Origin: Mariniphaga sp963747515
GTDB lineage: Bacteria > Bacteroidota > Bacteroidia > Bacteroidales > Prolixibacteraceae
Assembly (NCBI GenBank): GCA_963747515.1
Contig: CAVVFN010000008.1
Span: 496,001-560,000, forward strand
Direction of reading: 5' to 3'
Length of the DNA stretch: 64,000 nt
Position numbers and translations under genes: made by a program. The notes below the pieces were generated by a model. The model was not told where the DNA came from. It was given only the letters and a program-made list of their open reading frames with translations, and did not search any database. Position 1 is the stretch's first letter. Every line of letters begins with the position of its first letter. Shown here piece after piece: positions 17,125 through 26,047 of the stretch.

Positions 17125-17847
17125 ATGTTAGACAATATTTCCATTGAAGAAATCATTTTCCTCGATATTGAAACTGTGCCTCTGGCTTCTGAATACAAAG
17201 GGTTAAACGAAAAGTGGAAACAGCTTTGGGAGCATAAAATGAGGTTCCAGATCAATAACGACGAGCCCGTGGAAGTCTTATATAACCGTGCGGGTATTTA
17301 TGCTGAATTCGGTCGCATCATCTGCATTTCAGCAGGGTATGTTACCCAAAAAAACGGCAATCTCTGCTTCCGGGTGAAATCGTTTTACAATGAAGATGAA
17401 AAAACATTAATTCAGGAATTTTTTAATACACTGGAAGCTTTTACGAAAGTTGGTAAACGCAGGTTGTGTGCACATAACGGACAAGAATTTGATTATCCCT
17501 ACATTGCCCGCCGGGCGCTGGTTAACAACCTGCAACTTCCTAAACTATTTGACATTGCCGGTTCAAAACCCTGGGAGGTAAAAGATCAGCTGATTGATAC
17601 CCTGCAACTATGGAAATTTGGTGATTATAAACACTATACATCTTTATCGCTCATGTGCGAACTTTTCAATATTCCCACACCAAAAGACGATATCGATGGC
17701 AGCCAGGTTGCCCAGATATTTTGGGAGGAAAAAGATATAGAACGCATTGTACGCTACTGCGAAAAAGATACACTTGCTGTGGCCAACCTGTTGCTAAAGT
17801 ATAAGGGGGATAAAATTATTCCAATAGAAAATATGGAGGTAGCCTGA
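17125..17847 (+). CDS. 3'-5' exonuclease of the DnaQ/PolB-like DEDD superfamily
   Basis: 240 residues. The three exonuclease motifs are visible: Exo I FLDIETVP near residue 11, Exo II AHNGQEFDYPYIARR near residue 113, and Exo III IVRYCEKDTLAVANLLL near residue 208, giving the four acidic DEDD residues and a DEDDy-type Tyr. This matches the predicted 3'-5' exonuclease family related to the PolB proofreading domain (PF10108). There is no polymerase domain. It probably trims DNA or RNA in repair or RNA turnover. It follows udk by 4 bp. Confidence 0.85.
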   Translation: MLDNISIEEIIFLDIETVPLASEYKGLNEKWKQLWEHKMRFQINNDEPVEVLYNRAGIYAEFGRIICISAGYVTQKNGNLCFRVKSFYNEDEKTLIQEFFNTLEAFTKVGKRRLCAHNGQEFDYPYIARRALVNNLQLPKLFDIAGSKPWEVKDQLIDTLQLWKFGDYKHYTSLSLMCELFNIPTPKDDIDGSQVAQIFWEEKDIERIVRYCEKDTLAVANLLLKYKGDKIIPIENMEVA

Positions 17848-18073
17848 TTTTTTAACCAGAATCTGTTCGAAACCTAAAAATTTCTCAAAATAATTCCAGC
17901 CCATGGTTGTTTTGCTCATCCCATCCATGCAAAAATTTCCCGTTTTTAAAATCCTTTCTGCATTCATCTAATGCATTCATTTATCCAAAAGATAAACTTA
18001 GCCCCGAAATCGTATTGACTCATATAACTGGATTCATAAAAAAATTTCAAGCCTCAACACACAGCAACCTTTC
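17848..18073. other. Intergenic region with two overlapping minus-strand mini-ORFs
   Basis: No established gene. On the minus strand an ATG at 17980 gives a 31-residue frame to a stop at 17885-17887, with a plausible soluble composition (MNALDECRKDFKNGKFLHG at the start). A different frame just upstream reads FGAKFIFWINECIR before its stop. Together they look like either a short protein or a decayed, frameshifted gene end, but no family is recognised. The region separates the exonuclease gene from the converging smpB gene. Confidence 0.3.
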
Positions 18074-18532
18074 TTAATGCTTCATCATCCTGTCCATTTC
18101 CCTTTTAGAATCTTTCTGTTTCATTGTTTCGCGTTTATCATACAACTTTTTTCCACGTGCCAGGGCAATTTCCAGTTTTGCAAGCCCTTTGTCATTAATA
18201 AACATCCGGGTGGGAACAATGGTAAATCCCGATTCTTTCAGCTTACGATCCAACTTCATAAGTTCTCTTTTTGTAAGCAATAATTTTCTGTCTCGTTTGG
18301 CCGGATGGTTATTGATATTACCCATTTCGTATTCTGAAATGTGAATGTTTTTAGCAAACAATTCTCCGCCATAAAACTGGCAATAAGCATCATTCATACT
18401 GACTTTGCCGTTACGGATGGATTTTATTTCTGTCCCAACCAGTTGCATTCCTGCCACTAATTTCTCCACCAGCTCGTATTCGAAAGAAGCTTTCTTATTC
18501 TTAATATTAATATTTGCCTTTGGATGTGCCAC
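18074..18532 (-). CDS. smpB: SsrA-binding protein SmpB
   Basis: 152 residues. Core pattern seen: NKKASFEYEL, GTEIKSIRNGKVSMNDAY, and the C-terminal KKLYDKRETMKQKDSKREMDR basic tail that enters the ribosomal mRNA channel. SmpB carries tmRNA to stalled ribosomes for trans-translation. Length is normal. A tmRNA gene (ssrA) was not seen next to it. Other ribosome-rescue genes (pth, hslR-like, prfC) are elsewhere in the window. Confidence 0.95.
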   Translation of the reverse strand: MAHPKANINIKNKKASFEYELVEKLVAGMQLVGTEIKSIRNGKVSMNDAYCQFYGGELFAKNIHISEYEMGNINNHPAKRDRKLLLTKRELMKLDRKLKESGFTIVPTRMFINDKGLAKLEIALARGKKLYDKRETMKQKDSKREMDRMMKH

Positions 18533-18616
18533 GATAAAAATATAAAATCAAAAACCTGTTAAAGTCAAACTTACAATGTAAAAAGGCAAAAGTAAGAAGG
18601 AAAAAGGAAAAAAACA

Positions 18617-19192
18617 CTATAAAAATGAAGCAACCAATTTTGAAAGAAAAATGCTCAGGAAGCTATAAATAAAAAAGTTTGCCAAAATGGATATGAGAAT
18701 GTAGCGGGTCCGTTTTCTTTCAGGAAAATCGAAGAGTACCTCTACCCCGGCAACGAATATAAAAAAACTATAAAATCCAAGAACCTGGAGTACATATAAG
18801 AAAGGAAAAAGATTGGTTAGAGTTGTTACTAACATTACAGGAATAAGACTGTAGGTAACAATTTTTCGAACAACAGCTATATTACAACTGCCGCCAAAAG
18901 GCTTCATCAGCTGAGTTGTAATGAATACCGAAAAACCGTACATAAAAAGAAAAAGAAGAATTTCACGCAGAAAAAGCATGAATGGATACATCAGATAAAA
19001 CCCTGAACCCTTCAACAATTGCCCTGCAAATTCAGCAGCTCCCACCAATAATACAAGTGGTAGAAAATATCCTGTAAATAATTGCTGGGCACCATTTGAT
19101 TCCAGCTTTTCATTCTTCCAAAAGGAAACCGGTTTAAGGATAAGGTTTTTTATTTTGTTGCTAAATTGCCTTATTGAAATCTCCATTTCCAT
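18617..19192 (-). CDS. Yip1 domain membrane protein
   Basis: About 191 residues from an ATG at 19192 (MEMEISIRQFSNKI); the frame is open to an ATG at 19234, and the precise start is uncertain. Five hydrophobic segments follow a short basic N-terminus with the pattern KIKNLILKPVSFWKNE, typical of bacterial Yip1-domain proteins. Function unknown; bacterial members are poorly characterised. It lies 84 bp upstream of smpB on the same strand. Confidence 0.7.
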   Translation of the reverse strand: MEMEISIRQFSNKIKNLILKPVSFWKNEKLESNGAQQLFTGYFLPLVLLVGAAEFAGQLLKGSGFYLMYPFMLFLREILLFLFMYGFSVFITTQLMKPFGGSCNIAVVRKIVTYSLIPVMLVTTLTNLFPFLYVLQVLGFYSFFIFVAGVEVLFDFPERKRTRYILISILANFFIYSFLSIFLSKLVASFL

Positions 19193-19234
19193 TAAAATTT
19201 CATTGTAAAAATACATTTTATTCAAGGGAACCAA

Positions 19235-19626
19235 ATTTTTTATCCGGAAATTTTAATCGGATAATTTGTTTAACCCAACGGAAAATGGATCTCCTTACTG
19301 AATTTCATACACATACAAAAGGATAAAAACTTATTAACAATGAATGTTTTTTATGATTTAAAAAAAAAATGAATGTTTTCAATGAATCAAAATTAACCAC
19401 CCCATCCTTTCGAAAAAACAACACAGGGAAAAAATATCGTCTGAAATTTAATTCTACATAAAATACCGGATATTATTAATTTGCGCAAACCTGCATTGAG
19501 GAAACGACTGATAAATCCTGGCATTCATAAAATATTCCCCCGGCCAATGAATCTACAACATAAAAAATCAAAATAACATACAGAATAACTCATAAACAAA
19601 AGCCGGAGCAAGAGTGGATGCTGTCA
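19235..19626. other. Intergenic region, no gene seen
   Basis: About 390 bp, AT-rich. It contains the short direct repeat AATGAATGTTTT twice (near 19340 and 19370) and a small inverted repeat TTATCCG...CGGATAA (near 19240-19265). No open frame of convincing length or known RNA was found. It sits between the Yip1 gene and the uvrB stop on the same strand, so it probably holds the Yip1 promoter and any uvrB terminator. Confidence 0.5.
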
Positions 19627-21663
19627 TCACTTTTTATTAACCTTCTGGTTTTTTCGTTCAATCAGCAGCCGTTCAAAGGCAAACATTTCATCCCTCAGGC
19701 GGGCAGCCTCAATGAAATCCAATTCTTTGGCGGCGGCTTTCATCTGCTTTTTAGTTTTCTCAATTGTTTTTTCAATGCCTTCTAAACTCATATACTGCAC
19801 TACCGGATCGGCAGCCAGATCGGGCAGTCCATTATCACCATACTCCATAGGTTTCCTGCCCCCCCTAAACTCATATCCGATAATTTCACGGGTAGGTTTT
19901 ACAATTTGAGTAGGAGTGATGTTGTTTTCGATATTAAATGTCATCTGTTTTTCGCGCCGGTAATTTGTAGAATCGATGGTACGTTGCATGGAATTGGTTA
20001 TTTTATCCGCATACATAATAACCATTCCGTTCAGGTTACGTGCAGCGCGTCCAGCTGTTTGGGTAAGTGAGCGCTCTGACCGCAGAAACCCTTCCTTGTC
20101 GGCATCCAGAATGGCCACCAGCGAAACCTCTGGTAAATCCAATCCTTCGCGCAGCAGGTTAATACCCACCAGCACATCAAATTCTCCTTTTCGCAGCTGC
20201 TCCATAATCTCCACACGCTCCATCGTATCCACATCGGAATGAATATACCGTGTTTTTACCCCCATGTTCAGCAGGTATTTTGAAAGCTCTTCTGCCATAC
20301 GTTTGGTAAGGGTGGTTACCAAAATCCGCTCGTTGCGCTCTGTCCGAATATTTATTTCATGCATCAAATCATCAATCTGGTTGGTACTGGGGCGCACATC
20401 AATGATGGGATCAAGCAGTCCTGTGGGCCGGATAATCTGTTCCACCACCACCCCTTCACATTTCTCCAGTTCATAATCAGCAGGAGTAGCACTCACATAA
20501 ACTGTTTGTTCTGTCAGATTTTCAAATTCCTCAAACTTTAACGGGCGGTTGTCCATGGCAGCAGGAAGCCGGAATCCATACTCCACCAATGTAGTTTTAC
20601 GTGAATTGTCGCCCCCATACATGGCGCGTATTTGTGGAATGGTAACATGACTTTCATCTAGAATGGTCAGGAAATCGTCGGGGAAATAATCCAGCAGGCA
20701 GAATGGCCGGGTACCCGGCAGTCTTCCGTCGAAGTAACGCGAATAATTTTCGATGCCGGGGCAATACCCCAGCTCTCGCATCATTTCCATATCGTACTCC
20801 ACCCTTTCCAGAATACGCTTTGCTTCCAGAGGTTTGCCTATCTCCTTAAAATATTCCACCTGTTTCACCAGGTCATCCTGTATATTGTGGATGGCTGCCT
20901 GCAAACGTGCCTTTGTTGTTACAAATATATTGGCAGGATAAATTACTACATCCTCCATCTGATGAATAGTGTGTCCTGTAAGCGGGTCGAAACCTGCTAT
21001 TTCTTCTATCTCATCACCCCAGAACACCACACGAATGGCCGAATCGGCATACGCCGGATAAATATCCACTGTATCGCCCTTAACCCTGAAATTACCCCGT
21101 TGAAAATCCACTTCGCTACGTGAATAGAGGGCATCCACAAGGGAGTGGAGCATGCTGTTGCGTGAAACTGTCTGGCCAACCTTCAACGTGGTAATATTGG
21201 CATGGAAATCATCCGGGTTTCCTATACCGTACAGGCACGATACGGAAGATACCACTACCACATCACGGCGGCCTGAAAGCAATGAAGAAGTAGTGCTCAG
21301 CCTTAGTTTTTCTATATCCTTGTTTATGGAAAGATCCTTCTCAATATAAGTATCGGTTGTAGGCATATATGCCTCGGGTTGGTAATAATCGTAATACGAC
21401 ACAAAATACTCCACCGCATTTTCCGGAAAGAACTGTTTCATTTCACCATATAACTGAGCCGCCAGCGTCTTGTTATGACTTAATATCAGTGTTGGCCGCT
21501 GCACCCTTTCAATGACATTGGCCATAGTAAAAGTCTTCCCTGAGCCCGTAACTCCAAGCAGGGTCTGAAACCGTTCACCGCTCATCAAACCCTCCGTCAG
21601 CTGCCTAATGGCTTCCGGCTGATCGCCCGTGGGTTTATAATCCGATACTACCTTAAATTGCAT
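19627..21663 (-). CDS. uvrB: Excinuclease ABC subunit B
   Basis: 678 residues, full length. Walker A is GVTGSGKT (residues 37-44), and the beta-hairpin region that inserts between DNA strands is present (YYDYYQPEAYMP). Helicase motifs follow: DESHVTIPQ, the motif V/VI region LREGLDLPEVSLVAILDAD and QTAGRAARN. A C-terminal UvrC-binding UVR domain ends the protein (KKQMKAAAKELDFIEAARLRDEM). It verifies damage in nucleotide excision repair together with UvrA and UvrC, neither of which is in this window. Single-gene transcript on the minus strand, flanked by two intergenic regions. Confidence 0.97.
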   Translation of the reverse strand: MQFKVVSDYKPTGDQPEAIRQLTEGLMSGERFQTLLGVTGSGKTFTMANVIERVQRPTLILSHNKTLAAQLYGEMKQFFPENAVEYFVSYYDYYQPEAYMPTTDTYIEKDLSINKDIEKLRLSTTSSLLSGRRDVVVVSSVSCLYGIGNPDDFHANITTLKVGQTVSRNSMLHSLVDALYSRSEVDFQRGNFRVKGDTVDIYPAYADSAIRVVFWGDEIEEIAGFDPLTGHTIHQMEDVVIYPANIFVTTKARLQAAIHNIQDDLVKQVEYFKEIGKPLEAKRILERVEYDMEMMRELGYCPGIENYSRYFDGRLPGTRPFCLLDYFPDDFLTILDESHVTIPQIRAMYGGDNSRKTTLVEYGFRLPAAMDNRPLKFEEFENLTEQTVYVSATPADYELEKCEGVVVEQIIRPTGLLDPIIDVRPSTNQIDDLMHEINIRTERNERILVTTLTKRMAEELSKYLLNMGVKTRYIHSDVDTMERVEIMEQLRKGEFDVLVGINLLREGLDLPEVSLVAILDADKEGFLRSERSLTQTAGRAARNLNGMVIMYADKITNSMQRTIDSTNYRREKQMTFNIENNITPTQIVKPTREIIGYEFRGGRKPMEYGDNGLPDLAADPVVQYMSLEGIEKTIEKTKKQMKAAAKELDFIEAARLRDEMFAFERLLIERKNQKVNKK

Positions 21664-21880
21664 GATGCAAAATTAGAAAAAAACAAGGGAATGTGAGAAT
21701 GTGTAACAGAGGGAATGACAGGCCTCTTAAACACGATTTTTCTTCAGTTTTCAGCAGGCATTTTTACATAAACCCTATGTAACCCTCTTTTTACAAATTT
21801 GCGTTAGCTGATTATAGGACTGTTTCTAAAAAAACAGCAACATGAAATATGCATATAAATATCTGTAAAAAATTGTACTC

Positions 21881-22387
21881 ATGAATTCTGATGAATTAAA
21901 AAACATTCAGGCACCTATTAAAGCAAATTATAAAGAACATCCTGAGCAGGCTGTTGTAACGTTAAAGGCAAAGGGAAAAATTTCTGACAGCATCTCCTGC
22001 AAGGTTGAATCGGGCAAGGCAATGATTGAAGCCGGGCTTCATCCGGCCACCGGTGGCAATGGAATGTTCGCCTGTTCAGGCGACATGTTGCTGGAAGCCC
22101 TGGTTGCCTGTGCAGGCGTCACCCTAAGCGCGGTGGCAACTGCCATTGGCATTCAAATCAATGATGCAGTTGTTCATGCAGAAGGCGACATCGATTTCCG
22201 AGGTACCCTGGGGGTTTCAAAAGAAGCTGAAGTAGGGTTTAAAGCCATCCGGCTTTCATTCGTTCTGAATACCGAGGCCACACCTGAACAGCTACAAACA
22301 TTGGCCAAACTGACAGAAAGGTATTGTGTAGTATATCAAACCCTGAAAAAAGGGGTGGAACCGTTAACCTTTTATAGCAAGAAATAA
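21881..22387 (+). CDS. OsmC family protein
   Basis: 168 residues. OsmC/Ohr fold with the conserved Cys residues: one in GDMLLEALVACAGVTLSAV and the second in LTERYCVVYQTL near the end. The pair of cysteines is the peroxidase redox centre in this family, which reduces organic hydroperoxides. The order of the motifs matches general OsmC proteins. Located between uvrB and the Rossmann protein, with the start at an ATG about 220 bp after the divergent uvrB start. Confidence 0.88.
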   Translation: MNSDELKNIQAPIKANYKEHPEQAVVTLKAKGKISDSISCKVESGKAMIEAGLHPATGGNGMFACSGDMLLEALVACAGVTLSAVATAIGIQINDAVVHAEGDIDFRGTLGVSKEAEVGFKAIRLSFVLNTEATPEQLQTLAKLTERYCVVYQTLKKGVEPLTFYSKK

Positions 22388-22502
22388 AGCAGCAGCCAAA
22401 TTAGAGATAAAATATTTTAATTCATGTACCTTTACGTTAAAAACAGGAGAAAGAAAAAAAACAAAAGCAAAAAATGAACCAAACAAGATTATTACAAGCG
22501 AA

Positions 22503-23165
22503 ATGGAACTGAAAATTATTGTAACCGGAACAACAGGCATGGTAGGCGAAGGCGTTTTGCTCGAATGCCTTGAACACAAAAAGGTAAAACAGGTATTAAG
22601 CGTGGCAAGGCATTCTTCAGGCATAAAACATCCCAAACTGAAGGAACTTATTTTATCCGATTTTCTTCAGTCCGATAAGGTAGAAGACCAGCTAAAGGGG
22701 TATAATGCCTGCTTTTTTTGTGCCGGGGTCAGTTCGCTGGGCATGAAGGAACCAGAATACACCCGAATCACCTACGACACCACCCTGCACTTTGCCAAAA
22801 CACTGGCTGCCCTGAACTCCGGCCTGGTGTTTTGTTACCTATCGGGCCAGGGCACCGACAGCACCGAAAAAGGAAAGCTCATGTGGGCGCGGGTAAAGGG
22901 CAAAACAGAAAACGACCTGATGCGGTTGCCACTGAAACGTGCATACAACTTCCGGCCGGGCATAATGAAACCTACAGAAGGACAGCAACATCTTAAAACC
23001 CTTTACCGGATTTCAGTAAAGCTAATCCCTTTATTTCAGTTATTCTTTCCAGGCAGTATCCTTACCCTGCAGGAAGTTGGGCGCGCTATGATCAACAGCG
23101 TTTTGACAGGCTACAAAAAACAGGTCCTGGAAGTAAAGGATATAAAGGAACTGTCTGCCCGATAG
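22503..23165 (+). CDS. Rossmann-fold NAD(P)-binding epimerase-like protein
   Basis: 220 residues. N-terminal IIVTGTTGMVGEGVLLECLEH is a GxxGxxG dinucleotide-binding motif of the extended SDR/atypical SDR type. There is no clear YxxxK catalytic pair, so it is probably an atypical SDR (NmrA- or HTATIP2-like). It has no signal peptide, so it is cytosolic. It begins about 115 bp after the OsmC gene on the same strand. Precise substrate unknown. Confidence 0.8.
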   Translation: MELKIIVTGTTGMVGEGVLLECLEHKKVKQVLSVARHSSGIKHPKLKELILSDFLQSDKVEDQLKGYNACFFCAGVSSLGMKEPEYTRITYDTTLHFAKTLAALNSGLVFCYLSGQGTDSTEKGKLMWARVKGKTENDLMRLPLKRAYNFRPGIMKPTEGQQHLKTLYRISVKLIPLFQLFFPGSILTLQEVGRAMINSVLTGYKKQVLEVKDIKELSAR

Positions 23166-23828
23166 TAATCCCCGAAAACATAAAAGCATTCCTTCTTTTC
23201 CTGAACAATAATTCAAGGGAGAGGCATCAGTCGCGGAAAAAATAAATACAACAGCTTCTCCTTTTAAATTAAAGATTTATGACAGATACTTCCAGGAAGA
23301 AGCTCAACCAGGTTACTTTTATACAAAGTCCTAATTAAATTCGAACCAAATTCGTATTAAATTCGTACTAAATTCGTACTAAATTCGTAAAATTGCGAAT
23401 TTAGCGCGAATTTGACGCGAATTTGATACAAAGATACATAGACTCATATATAGTCTTTATGATGAATAAGAGAACGAGATGAAGCAGGAGTGCAAAGGCA
23501 TCATCAACAGCACTGTCTTTTTTGGAAATTTTAATTGGCTTATTTGTTTTTTTTGCATTCGGAAAAAGCATTCCAGCAAATTGGTTAACGGGAAGTTACC
23601 AATTTCAGAAACTTAATATTAAGTTGCCTGCCGGTTGCCACTTCCCCCCACCCGCCGTTCCGTTATTTCGGAACATAAAACATGCATATATTTCCCTGCT
23701 TGTTCAGTTAAAGTTTCATGGTTCATATTATGCCTCTCCAGTATTTAGAGTAAAAATAGTTTACCCATTTTTGCGAAAATAAAGTATATGGAAGACAGAC
23801 GGATAAAAAATGACAAGCATCAGTTTTC
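23166..23828. other. Long intergenic region containing repeat copy B
   Basis: Roughly 660 bp without a convincing gene. It contains the phased dyad repeat at about 23.34-23.43 kb and, further on, the perfect palindrome ACTTAATATTAAGT (near 23610-23625). An open frame from 23522 to 23782 on the plus strand is 86 residues but resembles nothing and probably is not coding. Both flanking genes face into the region (plus-strand epimerase-like, minus-strand thioredoxin), so only terminators are expected here, not promoters. Confidence 0.55.
23338..23433. repeat. 11-bp-phased dyad repeat element, copy B
   Basis: TTCG is found at 23340, 23351, 23362, 23373 and 23384, each 11 bp apart. CGAA follows at 23396, 23407 and 23418, with a degenerate step at 23429 (CAAA). 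Core: TTCGTAAAATTGCGAA, symmetric about 23391.5, one base different from the core of copy A. Left units are TTCGTACTAAA and right units GCGAATTTGAC, so the arms differ from copy A while spacing and symmetry are identical. It lies between two converging genes, which argues against a simple promoter role. Function unknown. Confidence 0.9.
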
Positions 23829-24125
23829 TTAAAGCCGGTGAAGTAAAATAGTCTTCAACTCTTCTGCACTGTAAACACCTTCACCGGTCCACAGTGTTTT
23901 TCCATCTTTAAAAAACATTAGGGTGGGAAGGCGGTTTATTTTAAAGCGACTGGCGATGAACGGATTTTTATCTACATTAACCTTAAGAATCTTCATCTGG
24001 TTAATTTCTTTTTTAACCTGCTTTAAGACAGGGGGAACATCTTTGCAAGGAATGCACCAATCTGCATAAAAATCAACCAATACAAGCTTTGAAGAATTGA
24101 TAATATTTAAAAACCGGCTGTTCAT
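23829..24125 (-). CDS. Thioredoxin-like protein with CIPC active site
   Basis: 98 residues, thioredoxin fold. Active-site stretch is DWCIPCKDVPP (residues 24-29 region; DNA 24045-24059) rather than the canonical WCGPC. The cis-proline motif is RLPTLMFF. No signal peptide, so cytosolic by appearance. The ATG at 24125 overlaps the stop of the DUF6132 gene by 4 bp (ATGA), implying coupled translation. The Ile replacing Gly in the CxxC loop may shift redox potential. Confidence 0.85.
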   Translation of the reverse strand: MNSRFLNIINSSKLVLVDFYADWCIPCKDVPPVLKQVKKEINQMKILKVNVDKNPFIASRFKINRLPTLMFFKDGKTLWTGEGVYSAEELKTILLHRL

Positions 24126-24349
24126 TTTTCCTTTTCTGTTTTCTTTTTTCTTTTCTGAACAAAATCATTAATGAAATCGCCCATTAAAAATCCTATGGAA
24201 GCGCCCCATAAAGTACTCCAATACCAAACCGATTTTATAGGACAAGTTCCACTTATACACCCTACGAATTTCCAATAAAGCAATCCTCCAAAAGCTCCTA
24301 AAAGTGTAAAAATAATTGTCAGATATTTTTCCTTAATTCTTTTTTTCAT
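24122..24349 (-). CDS. DUF6132 family small membrane protein
   Basis: About 75 residues from the ATG at 24349 (MKKRIKEKYLTIIF). Two hydrophobic segments flank the family-typical GCISGTCPIKSVWYWSTLWGA, containing two Cys residues four apart (C-x4-C) that could face the periplasm. The tail is strongly basic. Family members occur beside thioredoxins in Bacteroidota, which fits a membrane redox partner role, though this is inference. It overlaps the thioredoxin start by 4 bp. The longer frame to 24412 adds a poorly conserved hydrophobic segment. Confidence 0.78.
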   Translation of the reverse strand: MKKRIKEKYLTIIFTLLGAFGGLLYWKFVGCISGTCPIKSVWYWSTLWGASIGFLMGDFINDFVQKRKKKTEKEK

Positions 24350-24565
24350 AATGGTTAAACAATATAATGATAGTATGGTTTTAAAAATGCAATAGAAATA
24401 AATAATACCCATAGTTTATGCCGGACCTTCTGCATTTAGCTGCAAAAAAAAACAAAACAGACTTTTTAAGTTTTACCCATCCAAAAAATTGGATATCCCT
24501 GCACAACATGCAATATGAATGAGTTATTTGTCGAAATTCCGGTCTTTCCCTCTTTTACCTCAGAG

Positions 24566-26047
24566 CTAATTCACCTGCTGAAAAACGATTTCACTAAGGC
24601 CTGCCACCTGTTGATTTTCATTGTCGATATAAATACGCACATTTAATTTTCCATCCTGCACCTTCACTATTCGTTCTCCGGTCCAATCAAAACCCGGATT
24701 ATCCAATATTTTGATTCCGACATTCAAACCTTCAAATTCAATTTTTTGCCAAGAAGGCAAAAACAGATCCCCAACTTTTGCACGGATACGGTAATTGCCA
24801 TTTCTGACAGAAATGCAATATTCATAAAAATTATCGGGATTTTTACATTGAGCAGCTGATCCTTCAAACATCATCTTTCTCAACCGTATATTTCCTTCGC
24901 TGTCATCAGCTACCCATTCCACCTTATCGGCAGGATTCCACATTCCGGTGATCCACCCCTTTCCTGAATGCGTTTCAAATTCCTGGGAATTCAGCTGATT
25001 CCTGTTTAAATCATATGGCATCCCAAACATTATCTTTCCCCTGGTAAAATTGGGAACAACAAACATTCCCCGCTGGAAATACAGCTCAAACAACTGCGGA
25101 AAACCATTCAAAATATTATAAAAACTGTCGTGAATTGTAGGTTCAGTTTCAGAACGTATCACTGCAAAATGAAAATATCCTCCGAAATCACCTTTCACAG
25201 CCATACCAACAGCATCCCCCCGCTTCAGCTCCTGGCCTTTTTTTACCGGCATACTTCCTATATCAAGGTTGCCGTAGACATAGTATATATCAGGTTGGGT
25301 CTCACTATTCAGCAATACATAACCCCGGGTACCTTCTCCTTCTGAATCAAGACTTTCCACCCATACTACCCTGCTGTTTTCAAAAGCAACCAGTTGATGT
25401 TCCTTTGGAGAGCGGGAATCATACAAACTAAAACCAATACCGGGGTATGAACTGTATGAATTTAATGACTTTCCTGTTTTATAAAAAGAAAATGGATAAC
25501 AGTCTTCCCGGACATTCCATGAAAATCCATCGTTAAAACTTACAGGAAATAAAAATTGCATAGGGTCGAGAAGATTCAAACTTGCATCACTCAGGCAAAT
25601 CAGGGCATCCTTTTTCAGCAGTCCGTGCGTTAGCGTATCCGATGTCAATGCTTTCACCTTTTTGTTATCAGCTACAAAAATCCTGATACCATTAATTTCT
25701 TCGGGCACCGAGCGACGGGCAACTTTTAACCAGATGGTGTCCTCTCCAACTTTTAACAAGTTAAAATGATTCTCCATTTTCAGCAACTTTATTTCCAACT
25801 GATTGAAAGAAACAACTTCCCCCACATTCAGGTTATAATAAAAACCATTGCCCCAGCGAAAACCATCAGAATCAACCGATTGAGCCATTGACTGGTACCA
25901 AAACAGCGCAATTGCAAACACTATAAAAACTTTAAATTTCAATATTAATGTGTTTAAACATACAAAGCTACCTGTTTTTTGGAGAAAAGGATATCCGATA
26001 ACAACATGCTTTTGTTTTAAAGGCATATAAAGGCAGTTAACCTTCAT
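24566..26047 (-). CDS. Secreted protein with degenerate M23/LytM-like domain and C-terminal beta domain
   Basis: 493 residues in frame. A typical signal peptide starts only at about residue 36 (LKFKVFIVFAIALFWYQSMAQ), so a TTG at 25942 may be the true start. Around residues 265-300 the sequence YVYGNLDIGSMPVKKGQELKRGDAVG...YFHFAVI has the pattern of the M23 duplicated-hybrid fold. The first His of the usual HxH is replaced by Tyr (GYFHFAV near 25160-25180), so it may lack peptidase activity. The last ~100 residues look like a malectin/CBM-type beta domain (PGFDWTGERIVKVQDGKLNV). Extracellular or periplasmic; possibly a carbohydrate- or wall-binding protein. Confidence 0.6.
   Translation of the reverse strand: MKVNCLYMPLKQKHVVIGYPFLQKTGSFVCLNTLILKFKVFIVFAIALFWYQSMAQSVDSDGFRWGNGFYYNLNVGEVVSFNQLEIKLLKMENHFNLLKVGEDTIWLKVARRSVPEEINGIRIFVADNKKVKALTSDTLTHGLLKKDALICLSDASLNLLDPMQFLFPVSFNDGFSWNVREDCYPFSFYKTGKSLNSYSSYPGIGFSLYDSRSPKEHQLVAFENSRVVWVESLDSEGEGTRGYVLLNSETQPDIYYVYGNLDIGSMPVKKGQELKRGDAVGMAVKGDFGGYFHFAVIRSETEPTIHDSFYNILNGFPQLFELYFQRGMFVVPNFTRGKIMFGMPYDLNRNQLNSQEFETHSGKGWITGMWNPADKVEWVADDSEGNIRLRKMMFEGSAAQCKNPDNFYEYCISVRNGNYRIRAKVGDLFLPSWQKIEFEGLNVGIKILDNPGFDWTGERIVKVQDGKLNVRIYIDNENQQVAGLSEIVFQQVN

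Noticed and set aside
17848..18073. tmRNA (ssrA) or tRNA gene beside smpB
   Set aside because: No tRNA-like acceptor or T-loop sequence (GGTTCGAAT-type) and no tag-coding region were found.
23522..23782. 86-residue plus-strand ORF in the intergenic region after repeat copy B
   Set aside because: Mixed composition and no family; no partner gene or promoter-like signal.
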